From Chitinophaga hostae (GTDB lineage Bacteria > Bacteroidota > Bacteroidia > Chitinophagales > Chitinophagaceae), in NCBI RefSeq assembly GCF_018224885.1, contig NZ_JAGTXB010000001.1, forward strand, positions 248,001 through 312,000: DNA of 64,000 nt, in the 5' to 3' direction. A program made the translations under genes and the position numbers. Under the pieces are notes generated by a model that was not told the origin of the DNA, made no database searches, and saw only the letters and a program-made list of their open reading frames with translations. Positions 26,815-36,264 of this stretch are shown here, piece by piece (the first letter of the stretch is position 1; each line of letters begins with the position of its first letter).

Positions 26815-26846
26815 CCTAAGTTTATTCCCGGTTAGAAACATAGCAA

Positions 26847-27971
26847 ATGGAACTTCAGGATTTATACAAAAAGGCGCAGGATTTCGGATTTCTGACAGCG
26901 GCAGAGGGTGTTTACCTGTTTGAGAATGCACCGCTGGCGGAATTAATGGAAATAGCCAACGAGTTAAGAAAGCAACAGGTACCCCATGGAAAGGTGACCT
27001 GGCAGATAGACAGAAATGTGAACACAACGAATGTGTGTACAGCCAACTGTAAGTTCTGCAATTTTTACCGCATCCCCGGTCACAAAGAGGCCTACATTAC
27101 GCCGATAGAAGAATATAAACGGAAAATCGACGAAACGCTGAAGTATGGCGGCGATCAGCTGCTGTTACAGGGTGGTCACCATCCGGAGCTGGGCCTCAGC
27201 TTTTATGTAAACCTCTTCCGGGAGCTGAAGCAATTATATCCTGAATTAAGACTGCATACCCTCGGTCCCCCCGAAGTAGCGCATATTACCAAGCTGGAAA
27301 AAAGCACGCATATTGAAGTATTACGCGCGCTGCAGGAAGCTGGTATGGACAGCCTTCCCGGCGCTGGTGCTGAAATCCTGAACGATCGGGTTCGCCGCCT
27401 CATCTCCAAAGGAAAATGTGGTGCACAGGAATGGCTGGATGTAATGCGCGCAGCACATAAGCTCAACATCGCATCGTCTGCCACCATGATGTTTGGTCAT
27501 GTGGAAACAGTGCTGGAACGCTTTGAACACCTCGTGGATATCCGCCAGGTACAGAGCGAAAAACCGGAAGGTCACTATGGTTTCACGGCATTTATACCCT
27601 GGACTTTCCAGGACGTGGATACCCTGCTGGCAAAGATCCGTGGCGTGCATAACATGACTACCGCCGAAGAGTATATCCGCATGATTGCCATGAGCCGTAT
27701 CATGCTGCCGAATGTTAAAAATATCCAGGCATCCTGGTTGACTGTTGGTAAGCAGGTGGCGCAGCTTTGTTTACATGCCGGCGCCAACGACTTCGGCTCC
27801 ATCATGATCGAAGAAAATGTGGTAAGCGCTGCCGGTGCTCCGCATCGTTTTACCTACCTGTCTATGCAGGAAGCTATCCGCGAAGCTGGTTTTGAACCAC
27901 AGCTGCGTACACAGCTTTATAGATTCAGGGAATTACCTGCCAGCATAGAAGAACAGGTGATCAATTACTAA
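26847..27971 (+). CDS. mqnC: Cyclic dehypoxanthinyl futalosine synthase
   Basis: 374-residue radical SAM enzyme of the futalosine menaquinone pathway. It cyclises dehypoxanthinyl futalosine. The cluster motif C64-x3-C68-x2-C71 is in NVCTANCKFCNFYR. Further family features are LLQGGHHPELGL, LPGAGAEILNDRVRRLISKGKC, SSATMMFGHVET and GFTAFIPWTFQ. Length is typical. The other mqn genes are not in the window. Menaquinone from this route would feed electrons to the cbb3 oxidase encoded further right. A terminator follows directly. Confidence 0.95.
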   Translation: MELQDLYKKAQDFGFLTAAEGVYLFENAPLAELMEIANELRKQQVPHGKVTWQIDRNVNTTNVCTANCKFCNFYRIPGHKEAYITPIEEYKRKIDETLKYGGDQLLLQGGHHPELGLSFYVNLFRELKQLYPELRLHTLGPPEVAHITKLEKSTHIEVLRALQEAGMDSLPGAGAEILNDRVRRLISKGKCGAQEWLDVMRAAHKLNIASSATMMFGHVETVLERFEHLVDIRQVQSEKPEGHYGFTAFIPWTFQDVDTLLAKIRGVHNMTTAEEYIRMIAMSRIMLPNVKNIQASWLTVGKQVAQLCLHAGANDFGSIMIEENVVSAAGAPHRFTYLSMQEAIREAGFEPQLRTQLYRFRELPASIEEQVINY

Positions 27972-27994
27972 GAAAGATAATCACGATAGATAAG

Positions 27995-28025
27995 GGCATT
28001 CCGGTTTTTCGGAATGCCTTTTTTA
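27995..28025 (+). terminator. Rho-independent terminator of mqnC
   Basis: 9-bp stem GGCATTCCG with CGGAATGCC, 6-base loop and a following T-run, about 24 bases after the stop. Confidence 0.85.
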
Positions 28026-28155
28026 TTGTGCATAAATCATTCATTAGCAAATCATTAACAAGTGAGAAAGAATTGTTAAAACTGCCTGGTACATGTTACA
28101 AAATGCCCGTTCCTACGTCTAACAGGTACAAACTAATTAAACTAAAGGAGGGAAT

Positions 28156-28782
28156 ATGAAAAAGCTGGGTCTTATCATGGCAGGATTTGCAATCATAGCC
28201 ATGGCAGCCTGTTCAAGCACCAAGGTAACGTCTTCCTGGCGTTCTAACGATGCACAACAGCTGCAAAAGGATAACAAAATAATGGTGATGGCGCTCGTAC
28301 CTCAGAAAGATCGTACACTGCGCAGCCAGATGGAGAATTATACAGTATCAGAGCTGAGAAAAAAGGGATATAATGCCGTGTCTGCGCTGCAGACGTATGG
28401 ACCTCAGGAGTTTGGAAAAATGACGGAAAAGCAGGTGGTAAAACAGCTACAGGGTAGTGATGTAAACCAGGTAATGACCATTGTAATGCTGGATAAAGGC
28501 AGGGAAAGGAACTTTGTACCTAATTATTCACCCTATGGCTATTATGGTTTCTGGCCTTATTACTCTATGTGGTCTTCCCGGATGTATGCTCCCGGATACT
28601 ATACCTACAATACGAAGTATCAATGGGAAGGTAATTTGTATGATCTGAAGAGCGGACAGATGTTGTACTCTGTGCAGTCACAATCTTTTGATCCCCCAAC
28701 AACAGAAAGAATGGCCGTTTTATATGCGCAACAGGTAGTGAAAGATATGGCGAAACATCAGCTTTTGGCTTTTAGCCGTTAG
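28156..28782 (+). CDS. DUF4136-like lipoprotein
   Basis: 208 residues. The lipobox MAAC places a lipidated Cys near residue 19. The domain (SSTKVTSSWRSNDAQQLQKDNKIMVMAL, RSQMENYTVSELRKKGYNAV, then WEGNLYDLKSGQMLYSVQSQS) resembles DUF4136-type outer-membrane lipoproteins. A Tyr-rich insert (YSPYGYYGFWPYYSMW) lies near 115-130. It has an unusually strong Shine-Dalgarno (AAAGGAGGG) 5 bases before the ATG. The last codons and the TAG stop fall inside a dispersed palindromic repeat, so its C-terminus has been shaped by the repeat. Confidence 0.75.
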   Translation: MKKLGLIMAGFAIIAMAACSSTKVTSSWRSNDAQQLQKDNKIMVMALVPQKDRTLRSQMENYTVSELRKKGYNAVSALQTYGPQEFGKMTEKQVVKQLQGSDVNQVMTIVMLDKGRERNFVPNYSPYGYYGFWPYYSMWSSRMYAPGYYTYNTKYQWEGNLYDLKSGQMLYSVQSQSFDPPTTERMAVLYAQQVVKDMAKHQLLAFSR

Positions 28783-28856
28783 CTTTTAGCAAGCGATTAT
28801 AAAAATGCAGGGGAGATGATGTGATCTTCCCTGCATTTTTTGCTAAATGCTAATAG
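28761..28856. repeat. Palindromic repeat overlapping a gene 3' end
   Basis: Outer words GCTTTTGGCTTTTAGCCG and TTAGCTTTTAGC, then an inner 17-bp stem AAAAATGCAGGGGAGAT (28801-28817) with ATCTTCCCTGCATTTTT (28824-28840), one mismatch, 6-base loop. The right outer arm is eroded (TTGCTAAATGCTAATAGC). It probably terminates the upstream lipoprotein gene. Confidence 0.8.
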
Positions 28857-28941
28857 CAAACTGCTGGTTCAATCCTTTAAGAGGGTCGGTTGGATTTTAC
28901 GTGAAATCGATGTAAGTTTAACGCCCTTTTAAATCCAGTTG

Positions 28942-29484
28942 ATGTTTGAGATAACCGTTAATGAAAACATATACCTGCGACAGTTACAGGTGCAGGATGC
29001 ACCACTGGTTTATAAACAGCTGGACGTATCACGAAAGAGCCTGCGAAAATTTCTTCCCTGGGTAGACTACAATACCAATGAGGAACATTCCCTGCGTTTT
29101 ATACAATTGATGTTACGTAAAGCCGAAGAGCAGGAGGCCATTGCACTAGGCGTATGGTACCAGCAGCAGTTTTGTGGTGTTATTGACCTGCATGGCTGGG
29201 ATCACCAGTTACAGAAGGCAGAAATAGGCTATTGGATTGGCGAGTCTTTTCAGCGGAGAGGCATTGCTACCGCGGCCTGTAAAGGCCTTATCTCCTTTGC
29301 ATTTAAGAAATTACACCTGAATAAGATAGAGATCCGCTTTGTATTGCAGAATGAACGGAGCGGGCAAATCCCGATTAAGCTGGGATTTGCCAGGGAAGGT
29401 ACGTTGCGCCATAGCGCCAAACTACACGGGCAATATGTGGATATGGTGGTGATGGGAATATTGCGGCAGGACTGGAAACATTAG
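28942..29484 (+). CDS. GNAT N-acetyltransferase (RimJ/RimL-like)
   Basis: 180 residues from ATG 28942, preceded by an in-frame TTG that I do not use. Features of ribosomal-protein-acetyltransferase relatives: IYLRQLQVQDAPLVYKQLD, SLRKFLPWVDY, CGVIDLHGWDH, the CoA loop ESFQRRGIATAACKGLISFA and the LNKIEIRFVLQNERSGQIPIKLGFAREG strand-helix. Closest to B. subtilis YdaF-type enzymes by pattern. Substrate unknown. It ends 4 bases inside the convergent permease gene. Confidence 0.87.
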   Translation: MFEITVNENIYLRQLQVQDAPLVYKQLDVSRKSLRKFLPWVDYNTNEEHSLRFIQLMLRKAEEQEAIALGVWYQQQFCGVIDLHGWDHQLQKAEIGYWIGESFQRRGIATAACKGLISFAFKKLHLNKIEIRFVLQNERSGQIPIKLGFAREGTLRHSAKLHGQYVDMVVMGILRQDWKH

Positions 29485-30935
29485 TTTTGTAATGTTTTCC
29501 TGACCTTACTGTGTTTTTTACCATAGAACTGATAGATCAGCATACCTATCCCCATCCAAACGATAAGGCGAAGCCAGGTATCCCATGGCAGAAAGGCCAT
29601 CATAACAGCGCAGGTAATAATGCCCATGATGGGAACAAACGGGACCCAGGGGGTTCTAAATGCCCGGGGAGCATCCGGCATAGAATGCCGCATCATCCAT
29701 ACGCCTGCGCACACAATTACGAAGGCCAGCAGGGTACCTATGCTGGTCATCTCCCCTACCACCCTTATCGGTACCAAAGCCGCAAACAGGCTTACGAATA
29801 CACAAAACAGGATATTACTTTTCCAGGGGGTACGGTAACGGGGATGTACATCCGAAAATATTTTTGGCAGCAGGCCGTCTTTCGACATAGCGTAAAATAC
29901 CCTCGACTGCCCCCATAGGTCCACGAGGATCACCGAGGTGTAACCTACGATGATGGCCAGTATAATCATTTGTCCCAGCCACTGATAAGGCGTGTGTGCA
30001 ATGGCAATGGCCACCGGCGCAGCGCTGTTTTTCAACTCCTGGTAAGGCGCCAGCCCTGTTAATACGTGCGAAAAAAGGATGAATAATACCGTACATACCG
30101 CCAGGGACCCCAATATGCCGATAGGCATGTTACGGCGGGGATTTTTGGTTTCCTGCGCTGCCGTGCTTACAATATCAAAGCCCAGGTACACAAAGAAAAT
30201 AACGCCGGCTCCCCGGAGAATACCGGATATACCATATTCGCCGAAAGTGCCTGTATTTTTTGGGATATATGGCGTGAGATTGGCCGGCTGTATGTACTTC
30301 CAGCCAAGGGCAATGAAAACGAGCACCACGCCTACTTTCAGGGATACCACCACTGCGTTCCAGAGGGCCGATCCTTTGGTACCGCGCATCAATATAGCCG
30401 ACATCAGCACAATTACCAGTGCGGCAGGCAGATTAAAGTAACCATGCGTAGTAACGCCATTGGCCAGGGTAACGGTTTCAAAAGGGGAATGCACAAATTG
30501 TGCGGGAATGTATATTTTATAACCGGCGAGGAACTCTACCAGGTAGTTGGACCAGCTGATGGCTACCGTGGCCGCACCAACGGAAAACTCCAGCACCAGG
30601 TCCCAGCCTATGATCCAGGCCAGCTGCTCTCCCATGGTAGTATAGGCGTAGGTATACGCGCTCCCTGCCACGGGTATCATGGAGGCAAATTCGGCGTAGC
30701 AAAGCCCTGCAAAGGCACAGCCCACACCCGCTACGATAAAGGAAAGTGTAACAGCGGGTCCGGCATTATTGCCGGCCGCAGGTCCTGTTAAGGAAAATAA
30801 ACCTGCGCCGATAATAACGCCCAGACCCAGCATGAGGAGTTGAAAGCCATTCAGCGTACGTTTTAGGGTATGCTTGTTTTCATCGGCCGACTCGTTCAGC
30901 AGCCATGATAAAGGCTTTTTGTAATATTGCTTCAT
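29481..30935 (-). CDS. APC-family amino acid permease
   Basis: 484 residues and about 12-13 membrane helices. The family signature GVIIGAGLFSLTGPAAGNNAGPAVTLSFIVAG occupies TM1 with the GAG substrate loop. SMIPVAGSAYTYAYTTMGEQLAWIIGWDLVLEF and GFDIVSTAAQETKNPRRNMPIGI complete the pattern. It resembles cationic amino-acid transporter-like (CAT/YfnA) members. Substrate specificity cannot be decided. It acts as an inner-membrane importer or exchanger and has no obvious operon partner. Confidence 0.92.
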   Translation of the reverse strand: MKQYYKKPLSWLLNESADENKHTLKRTLNGFQLLMLGLGVIIGAGLFSLTGPAAGNNAGPAVTLSFIVAGVGCAFAGLCYAEFASMIPVAGSAYTYAYTTMGEQLAWIIGWDLVLEFSVGAATVAISWSNYLVEFLAGYKIYIPAQFVHSPFETVTLANGVTTHGYFNLPAALVIVLMSAILMRGTKGSALWNAVVVSLKVGVVLVFIALGWKYIQPANLTPYIPKNTGTFGEYGISGILRGAGVIFFVYLGFDIVSTAAQETKNPRRNMPIGILGSLAVCTVLFILFSHVLTGLAPYQELKNSAAPVAIAIAHTPYQWLGQMIILAIIVGYTSVILVDLWGQSRVFYAMSKDGLLPKIFSDVHPRYRTPWKSNILFCVFVSLFAALVPIRVVGEMTSIGTLLAFVIVCAGVWMMRHSMPDAPRAFRTPWVPFVPIMGIITCAVMMAFLPWDTWLRLIVWMGIGMLIYQFYGKKHSKVRKTLQN

Positions 30936-30992
30936 TAGTATACCCTACTGTTTTTGTGGACTAGTGTGCGAAAGTAGGATATATTTATGAAT

Positions 30993-31886
30993 TTAAGCGA
31001 TATCGCAAATACCGATGGCTTGTGTGAGAGAGGCGATCTGATCTTTGTGGGCAGGTATAAACTCCTGAGCCACATGGCCTTTAAAGCCGATGTCAAAGAT
31101 CGCTTTCATAATAGCCGGGTAGAATAATTCCTGGGTTTCATCGATTTCATGACGGCCCGGAACACCACCAGTGTGGTAATGTGCTATATATTCGTGATGA
31201 TCACGGATGTTGCGGATTACATCTCCCTCCATAATCTGCATATGGTAGATATCATACAGTAGCTTGAAGTTGGAAGAACCAACTGATTTACAGAGTTCTA
31301 CGCCCCAGGCAGTGTGGTCGCACTGATAGTCGTGGTGGTCTACCTTACTGTTCAGCAGTTCCATTACCAGGGTTACTTTTTTCTTTTCTGCGTAGCCGAT
31401 AATGCGTTGCAGGCCCTTGGTACAGTTGTCAATTCCTTCCTGGTCGCTCATACCGTTGCGGTTACCGGAAAAGCAGATGAGGTTCGTGAAGCCGGCTTTG
31501 GCGGTTTCGTCTATATAGTGTTTGAAATATTCTTCCAGTTTATCGTGGTGGGCTACGGTATTGAATCCTTTGGAGATACCCCACTCTGGTCCGTTGCTGG
31601 CCACCATGGCAGTGATCATGTCGTGTTTCTTCAGTATGGAGAAATCTTTCGGATCTACCAGGTCAATAGATGGAATCCCGATAGCTTTTGAGGCCTTGCA
31701 CAGTTCATCCAGGGGCATATTATAACACCAGGCGCATACCGAGTGGTTAATTTTGCCCTTCAAAGGCTGGTCTACTGCGGCTTCATGTGCAGAAACCCTA
31801 TTGGTAAGAGAAGATAGCGCTGTGGATGCCAGGGCCATAGTGGCTACTTTTTTGATCATATCGCGGCGTGAGTTTTCCTGATGCAT
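30993..31886 (-). CDS. Tat-exported TIM-barrel isomerase-like protein
   Basis: 297 residues. A twin-arginine signal (SRRDMIKK then ALASTALSSLTNRVSA) implies folded export. The mature domain is of the AP-endonuclease-2/hydroxypyruvate-isomerase-like family: INHSVCAWCYN, LVMELLNSKVDH with the metal Glu, LLYDIYHMQIMEGD and YHTGGVPGRHEIDE, and GHVAQEFIPAH. This matches the Hyi-type metal site. The real substrate is unknown, and exported relatives are common in Bacteroidota near sugar-degradation genes, though none is adjacent here. Confidence 0.88.
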   Translation of the reverse strand: MHQENSRRDMIKKVATMALASTALSSLTNRVSAHEAAVDQPLKGKINHSVCAWCYNMPLDELCKASKAIGIPSIDLVDPKDFSILKKHDMITAMVASNGPEWGISKGFNTVAHHDKLEEYFKHYIDETAKAGFTNLICFSGNRNGMSDQEGIDNCTKGLQRIIGYAEKKKVTLVMELLNSKVDHHDYQCDHTAWGVELCKSVGSSNFKLLYDIYHMQIMEGDVIRNIRDHHEYIAHYHTGGVPGRHEIDETQELFYPAIMKAIFDIGFKGHVAQEFIPAHKDQIASLTQAIGICDIA

Positions 31887-32100
31887 AAAATAGTTTGCTT
31901 TAAACAGAGATCAATGTAGTTGAAATTATGCTTACTTGCAAGATCCCGCCATTTGTTGGGGCGAAAAAAAGGCGTGGAAATACGGATTTTATCTTTCACG
32001 TAGATCTATCTGCGCTCCAGCTTCGTTTATATTGTAACTTGCAGTTAGTATTCCAAATTTGGTAAGTAATTTGTTTAAGTATTGAAAAGCGGAGGTTGAT

Positions 32101-32385
32101 ATGGAAAAAAAATATACCCCCAGTTTATGGATCTGCATCCTGATGGACGTGATAGGATGCGCCAGTTACGCCGTGCCAGTTTTAGGAGAGGTCAGTGATT
32201 TTATCTGGGCCCCCGTTTCCGCCCTCATCTTTTATCGTATGTTTGGCGGTACCCTCGGCACTTTTGGCAGTGTTTTTAACTTCATGGAAGAGTTATTTCC
32301 CGGAACAGATTTCATTCCCACCTTTACACTTTCCTGGGTATTGAAACGGGTGATGGCCGGAAGAAGAAGCACAGTATCTGTATAA
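32101..32385 (+). CDS. Conserved small membrane protein
   Basis: 94 residues. It has two probable membrane-associated helices (SLWICILMDVIGCASYAVPV and the WAPVSALIFYRMFGGTLG region), then FNFMEELFPGTDFIPTFTLSWVLKR. I recognise this as a conserved Bacteroidota hypothetical family without a known role. A good Shine-Dalgarno (GGAGG, 6 bases before the ATG) is unusual for this genome. It is followed by a strong bidirectional hairpin. Confidence 0.7.
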   Translation: MEKKYTPSLWICILMDVIGCASYAVPVLGEVSDFIWAPVSALIFYRMFGGTLGTFGSVFNFMEELFPGTDFIPTFTLSWVLKRVMAGRRSTVSV

Positions 32386-32393
32386 CTATATTT

Positions 32394-32450
32394 AAAGACT
32401 AAACGCTTTTGTTCGGCAGTCATTTTGCTGAACAAAAGCGTTTAGTCTTT
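32394..32450. terminator. Bidirectional terminator
   Basis: 25-base arms (32394-32418, 32426-32450) complementary at 24 positions with a 7-base loop. The A/T-rich ends give T-runs on both strands. It separates the convergent small membrane protein and beta-barrel genes. Confidence 0.85.
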
Positions 32451-32491
32451 TTAGTAAGATGAGGTGGTTTGCCGGAAAACCTCCGGAGCCC

Positions 32492-35374
32492 TTAAAACCC
32501 TCTTCCCGGGCGGAATCCGCCTCCGCCACCCCGGCCACCGGGGAAGCCCATACGGTTACCCCGCTCTCCCCCCTTGGTGTTGCCACCAAACCTGTTCAGG
32601 AAGTAGGTGAAGCTCACCATGAAATATTGTTGTAGTACGTTGCTTTGCGTATCCTGTATGTAGTTGTCGGCCACAGAGCGGGATATGCTCACATACTGCC
32701 TCAGCAGATCAAAACCCTGTACCTTGATCATCCCCTGCTTTTTAGGGAATACATACTTGGAAACGTTGGCATTCCACATGGTAGAGGTAAGGTTATAGCC
32801 AACCGGCCGGCCACGGTTCATGGTGCAGGTAATATCACTGCCTATCATAAAGCCCAGCGGCAGGTTGATATTAAAGTCTGTATTGATGTTGTAATCCAGG
32901 TACCGGGTATCTGTCTGGTTTGCATTGGTAGCCTGCGTATAATGCACGGCGTTATAGTTCACACTACCTCCCACCGATACATCCAGCAACTCTTTGTACA
33001 TGTAGTTTACGTTGGCTGATTGTGATAACTGAAGTGTACCTGAGTAACTGGTGTTGCCATTTACCATAATCACATCCCGGCTGTAACCTACGGTAGTACC
33101 GGTGTTCAGGTTTTGTCCGGGTGTTTTCGATAACGGGATAGAGTTATGCACCATCCCCCGCAAATTGTAAAAGCCATTCACATTGACAGGCCGCACCGTT
33201 TGTTTACCGGTGGTATTATCCAGTGTGGTGGCGTTGATGATTTTATTAATGGAATACGACCCGTTCAGCGAAGCAAACATACCACGGAAGGTGATATTGT
33301 TAAACTGGTTGAAATTAATGTTCAGATTATTGTTGAACGATGGCTTCAGATCAGGATTACCCAGTTGCACATACAGCTGGTTACTGTTGTCCGGCACAGG
33401 CGCCAGTTGCTGTACGGTTGGCTGTTGAGTACTTCCGTTATAGTTGATACGTAACCGCTTGCTTTTTGAAAACATGTAGTTGAAAGACGCCTGTGGCGCA
33501 AAGTTTACGGTACGTTGCTGAATTAGTGTATCCTTTCCCGTTAGGAAGGAATGCGTGGTATTATCGAGATGATTGAACAGCACATTCAACCCGAAGGAGT
33601 AATCATATTTCAGTTTCGTAGTACGGAGCGACAGCCCTGCCTGTTGATTGAGCGTGCTGTTGGAAAAAATATTACTCAGCGAATCGTTCATAATATTATA
33701 CTCGCCCTTGCCATCATCATAATCGTAGGTATACTTGGTGCTGGTGCTGTTGTACTTGGTGACACCATAGTTTGCTTCAAGGTAGCGGTCTCTCCCTACA
33801 GGCTCGGTGTAGGTGAGGTTCACGCCTTCATTGCGGCTGTCGGTATTAATCTGGTTGCGTTGGTTAAACGCGTTGAGGCTGTCTTCCTTGAAGTAAAAGA
33901 AGCTGGACTTCACATAATTTTGCTGGTCGTTATTACTGTTGCTGTAATTGAAATTGGCACTCAGGGAACGGCCTTGTTTTTTAAATCTTTTGCGGAACAA
34001 CAGGGAGCCGCCAATATTTGTATTATTGCCTGCTCCGTCGTTAACGGTAACACCTTTGTTGATCGTGTCTCTCGTTGTATTCAGCGACACGTTGTTGGTA
34101 ACGCTGTAGCTGTTACCATTAGTGAGGGAAAGCGAAGGAGAAAAGATCAGGGAATGCATGGAATCGATCGTATACTCAATACGCGCAGCAAAGCGGTTGT
34201 TGCTGTTGTCTGTTTGTGATTTGGAATCTGAGTTGGTGTAGTTGGTGGTAGGATTTTTATCTATATCCTGTGCGAACGATTGTGTTTCCTGCTTCTGTTC
34301 TACATCTTTTTTTGTATCGTTAAAAAAGTAGCTGCCGTTTACGATCAGCTTCTTACCAAAATCCTGGTTAAAGTTTAAACCAGTATTCCAGTTACGGGTA
34401 ATGCCGGCGTTATTGCCGCCACCCTGGTTCATAGAAACGCCCCGCATGCCGCCGCCGCCACCACGACCACCACCGCCTCTTCCGCCACCGGCAGAACTAA
34501 AGCTCATCTGGTCCTGTTGCGTATAGCCCATGTTGTTAACGTTGTTACCGCCACCCAGTAATGACATCTGTTGGTTTTCGCGGAAGCGGTTTAAGCTGAG
34601 CGACATACCATACCGGTCATCTGTTCCATATCCGGCGGTAGCGCGGCCGAACATGCCTTTTTTCTTATCTTTTTTAATGGTGATATTGATCGTTTTTTCT
34701 GTTTGTCCGTCGTCAATCCCGGTGAATTGCGCCTGGTCGGACTTCTTATCTATCAGCTGTACTTTATCGATTATATTGGCAGGCAGGTTTTTGGTGGCCA
34801 GTTTAGGGTCGTTGCCAAAAAATGGTTTGCCATCTACCAACACTTTGGTAACGGTTTCTCCCTGCGCGGTAATGGCGCCGTCTTTATCTACGGTAACGCC
34901 CGGCAGTTTTTTTAACAGGTCTTCCACTACCGCATTTTCACGGGTTTTGAAGGCGTCAGCATTAAATTCAAGGGTATCTTTTTTTACCACAATCGGTGGT
35001 TTTTCATCTATTATTTCTACGGTATTAAGATCTACTCCCTTATGGCCCATCAGGATGTTTCCCAGTGCAATTTCCCGGTGTTCAGGATTTACCTGTAATG
35101 CTTTGTTGAGGGGTTTATAGCCGAGAAAGCTTACATAGAGGCGGTAGGCGCCATCTGCCACACTGGTGAGTTCAAAATTACCTTTGGTATCTGTCATCGT
35201 GGTGGAGGCAACGCTGGAGTCTTTTGCGTTGAGCAGCACTACGGTGGCAGCCGGCATGGCTTCCCTGGTGGTGGAATCGGTCAGCTGGCCTTTAATCTTT
35301 CCTTGTTGTGCCTGGGCTTGAGCATGCAACATGCCCAAACCCAGTATCAGCAAGAGTTGTAAAAGTTTCTTCAT
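32492..35374 (-). CDS. Outer-membrane beta-barrel protein (TonB-receptor-like, OMP_b-brl_3 type)
   Basis: 960 residues. Signal peptide (ends AQAQ), then a carboxypeptidase-regulatory-like domain (GKIKGQLTDSTTREAMPAATVVL) at about 25-105, a plug-like region (ENAVVEDLLKKLPGVTVDKDGAI and TVTKVLVDGKPFFGND) and a C-terminal barrel from about 240. No TonB box is evident. A Gly/Arg run (GGGRGGGGRGGGGGMRG) sits near 295-312 and another ends the protein (FPGGRGGGGGFRPGRGF). The end does not look like a canonical barrel terminus, so the RG tail may extend beyond it. It is second in an operon after a GLPGLI gene. Ligand unknown. Confidence 0.88.
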   Translation of the reverse strand: MKKLLQLLLILGLGMLHAQAQAQQGKIKGQLTDSTTREAMPAATVVLLNAKDSSVASTTMTDTKGNFELTSVADGAYRLYVSFLGYKPLNKALQVNPEHREIALGNILMGHKGVDLNTVEIIDEKPPIVVKKDTLEFNADAFKTRENAVVEDLLKKLPGVTVDKDGAITAQGETVTKVLVDGKPFFGNDPKLATKNLPANIIDKVQLIDKKSDQAQFTGIDDGQTEKTINITIKKDKKKGMFGRATAGYGTDDRYGMSLSLNRFRENQQMSLLGGGNNVNNMGYTQQDQMSFSSAGGGRGGGGRGGGGGMRGVSMNQGGGNNAGITRNWNTGLNFNQDFGKKLIVNGSYFFNDTKKDVEQKQETQSFAQDIDKNPTTNYTNSDSKSQTDNSNNRFAARIEYTIDSMHSLIFSPSLSLTNGNSYSVTNNVSLNTTRDTINKGVTVNDGAGNNTNIGGSLLFRKRFKKQGRSLSANFNYSNSNNDQQNYVKSSFFYFKEDSLNAFNQRNQINTDSRNEGVNLTYTEPVGRDRYLEANYGVTKYNSTSTKYTYDYDDGKGEYNIMNDSLSNIFSNSTLNQQAGLSLRTTKLKYDYSFGLNVLFNHLDNTTHSFLTGKDTLIQQRTVNFAPQASFNYMFSKSKRLRINYNGSTQQPTVQQLAPVPDNSNQLYVQLGNPDLKPSFNNNLNINFNQFNNITFRGMFASLNGSYSINKIINATTLDNTTGKQTVRPVNVNGFYNLRGMVHNSIPLSKTPGQNLNTGTTVGYSRDVIMVNGNTSYSGTLQLSQSANVNYMYKELLDVSVGGSVNYNAVHYTQATNANQTDTRYLDYNINTDFNINLPLGFMIGSDITCTMNRGRPVGYNLTSTMWNANVSKYVFPKKQGMIKVQGFDLLRQYVSISRSVADNYIQDTQSNVLQQYFMVSFTYFLNRFGGNTKGGERGNRMGFPGGRGGGGGFRPGRGF

Positions 35375-35415
35375 AAATGAATTTAACAGGAAGGGGAAAG
35401 TTAGGATGAAATTTA

Positions 35416-36198
35416 TTATTGTTGTTGCCGCTTACGTAATTTATCCATCTCCTGTTTCCTGATTTCTCTCATTTGTTCCTGGCTTACTTTTTCTGCGCCG
35501 GCAGGAATGCTGAGATCCGTGTCTGTTATAGCTTTCAGGTTTACGCTTTTAGCAGTGAAAGAGCGCCTGCTGCCTTCTGCCGACAGTACTACAACGTTGC
35601 TGCTATCGGGGAATAAGCCATTTAACGGGGAAAAGGTGAAGGGTAACTCTGTGGTATACCAAACGGTATAGGTATCGTCTTTCAGCTGAATGGTGGCCTT
35701 TTTACAGTTGTATCCGGCAATTTTCTTTGTCTTGTCAGACTGTTTGGTACTAGCGGTAAAGATAAAGGCTTCTTCTGTGTAGTATGTTTTCTTATCGTCG
35801 CCAAAGGTGCTGAATACCTGGTCATATTTTTTGTTGGCCAGGTCTACATATTGCGCGTTATTGCCGCGTCCTCCGAAACCACCGCCCATTCCCGGTCTGC
35901 GTTGATTGCGGTTGCTGGTGTCTCCTTCAGGGCGTTGTCTTCTGGCTCCGCCGAAATCCGGGCGTTCGGTGGTAATTTTGCCCATGTTGTTACTGAAGGT
36001 AAAGGTTTGTTTAAAGGTGATAACGTCCGGAATTTCAGGGGCATCATCCCCGCCTCCGCGCTGAAAGCCGCGCATGCGCTCGGGGTCTGTTTTAGCAGTT
36101 ACTTCATATTCGATAACACCGGATTGTTGTGCAAATAGCGGACTGGTAGCCGACAGCAGTGCAGCAGCTGCAAAGAAGATGCGGATAGTTCGATTCAT
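35416..36198 (-). CDS. GLPGLI-family secreted protein
   Basis: 260 residues with a signal peptide (ends LFAQ). The family pattern is visible: GVIEYEVTAK, KIAGYNCKKATIQL, YTVWYTTELPFTFSPLNGLFPDSSNVVVLSAEG (the GLPGLI position reads GLFPDS). A Gly/Arg-rich insert (RRPGMGGGFGGRGNN) near 100-115 mirrors the RG segments of the beta-barrel encoded 41 bases downstream. Such GLPGLI/beta-barrel pairs recur in Bacteroidota without an assigned role. It is divergent from a kinase/regulator pair, with operator-like repeats between. Confidence 0.87.
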   Translation of the reverse strand: MNRTIRIFFAAAALLSATSPLFAQQSGVIEYEVTAKTDPERMRGFQRGGGDDAPEIPDVITFKQTFTFSNNMGKITTERPDFGGARRQRPEGDTSNRNQRRPGMGGGFGGRGNNAQYVDLANKKYDQVFSTFGDDKKTYYTEEAFIFTASTKQSDKTKKIAGYNCKKATIQLKDDTYTVWYTTELPFTFSPLNGLFPDSSNVVVLSAEGSRRSFTAKSVNLKAITDTDLSIPAGAEKVSQEQMREIRKQEMDKLRKRQQQ

Positions 36199-36264
36199 AC
36201 CTGGTTGTTTTTGTTAGCACAAAAGTCCCGTTTAGCTTTCATTATTTGGGTTAAAAAGCTTTAT

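Noticed and set aside
34530..35120. 196-codon open frame antisense to the beta-barrel gene
   Set aside because: It lies fully inside a well-supported gene on the other strand, has Ser/Pro/Val-rich shadow composition and no recognisable motif.
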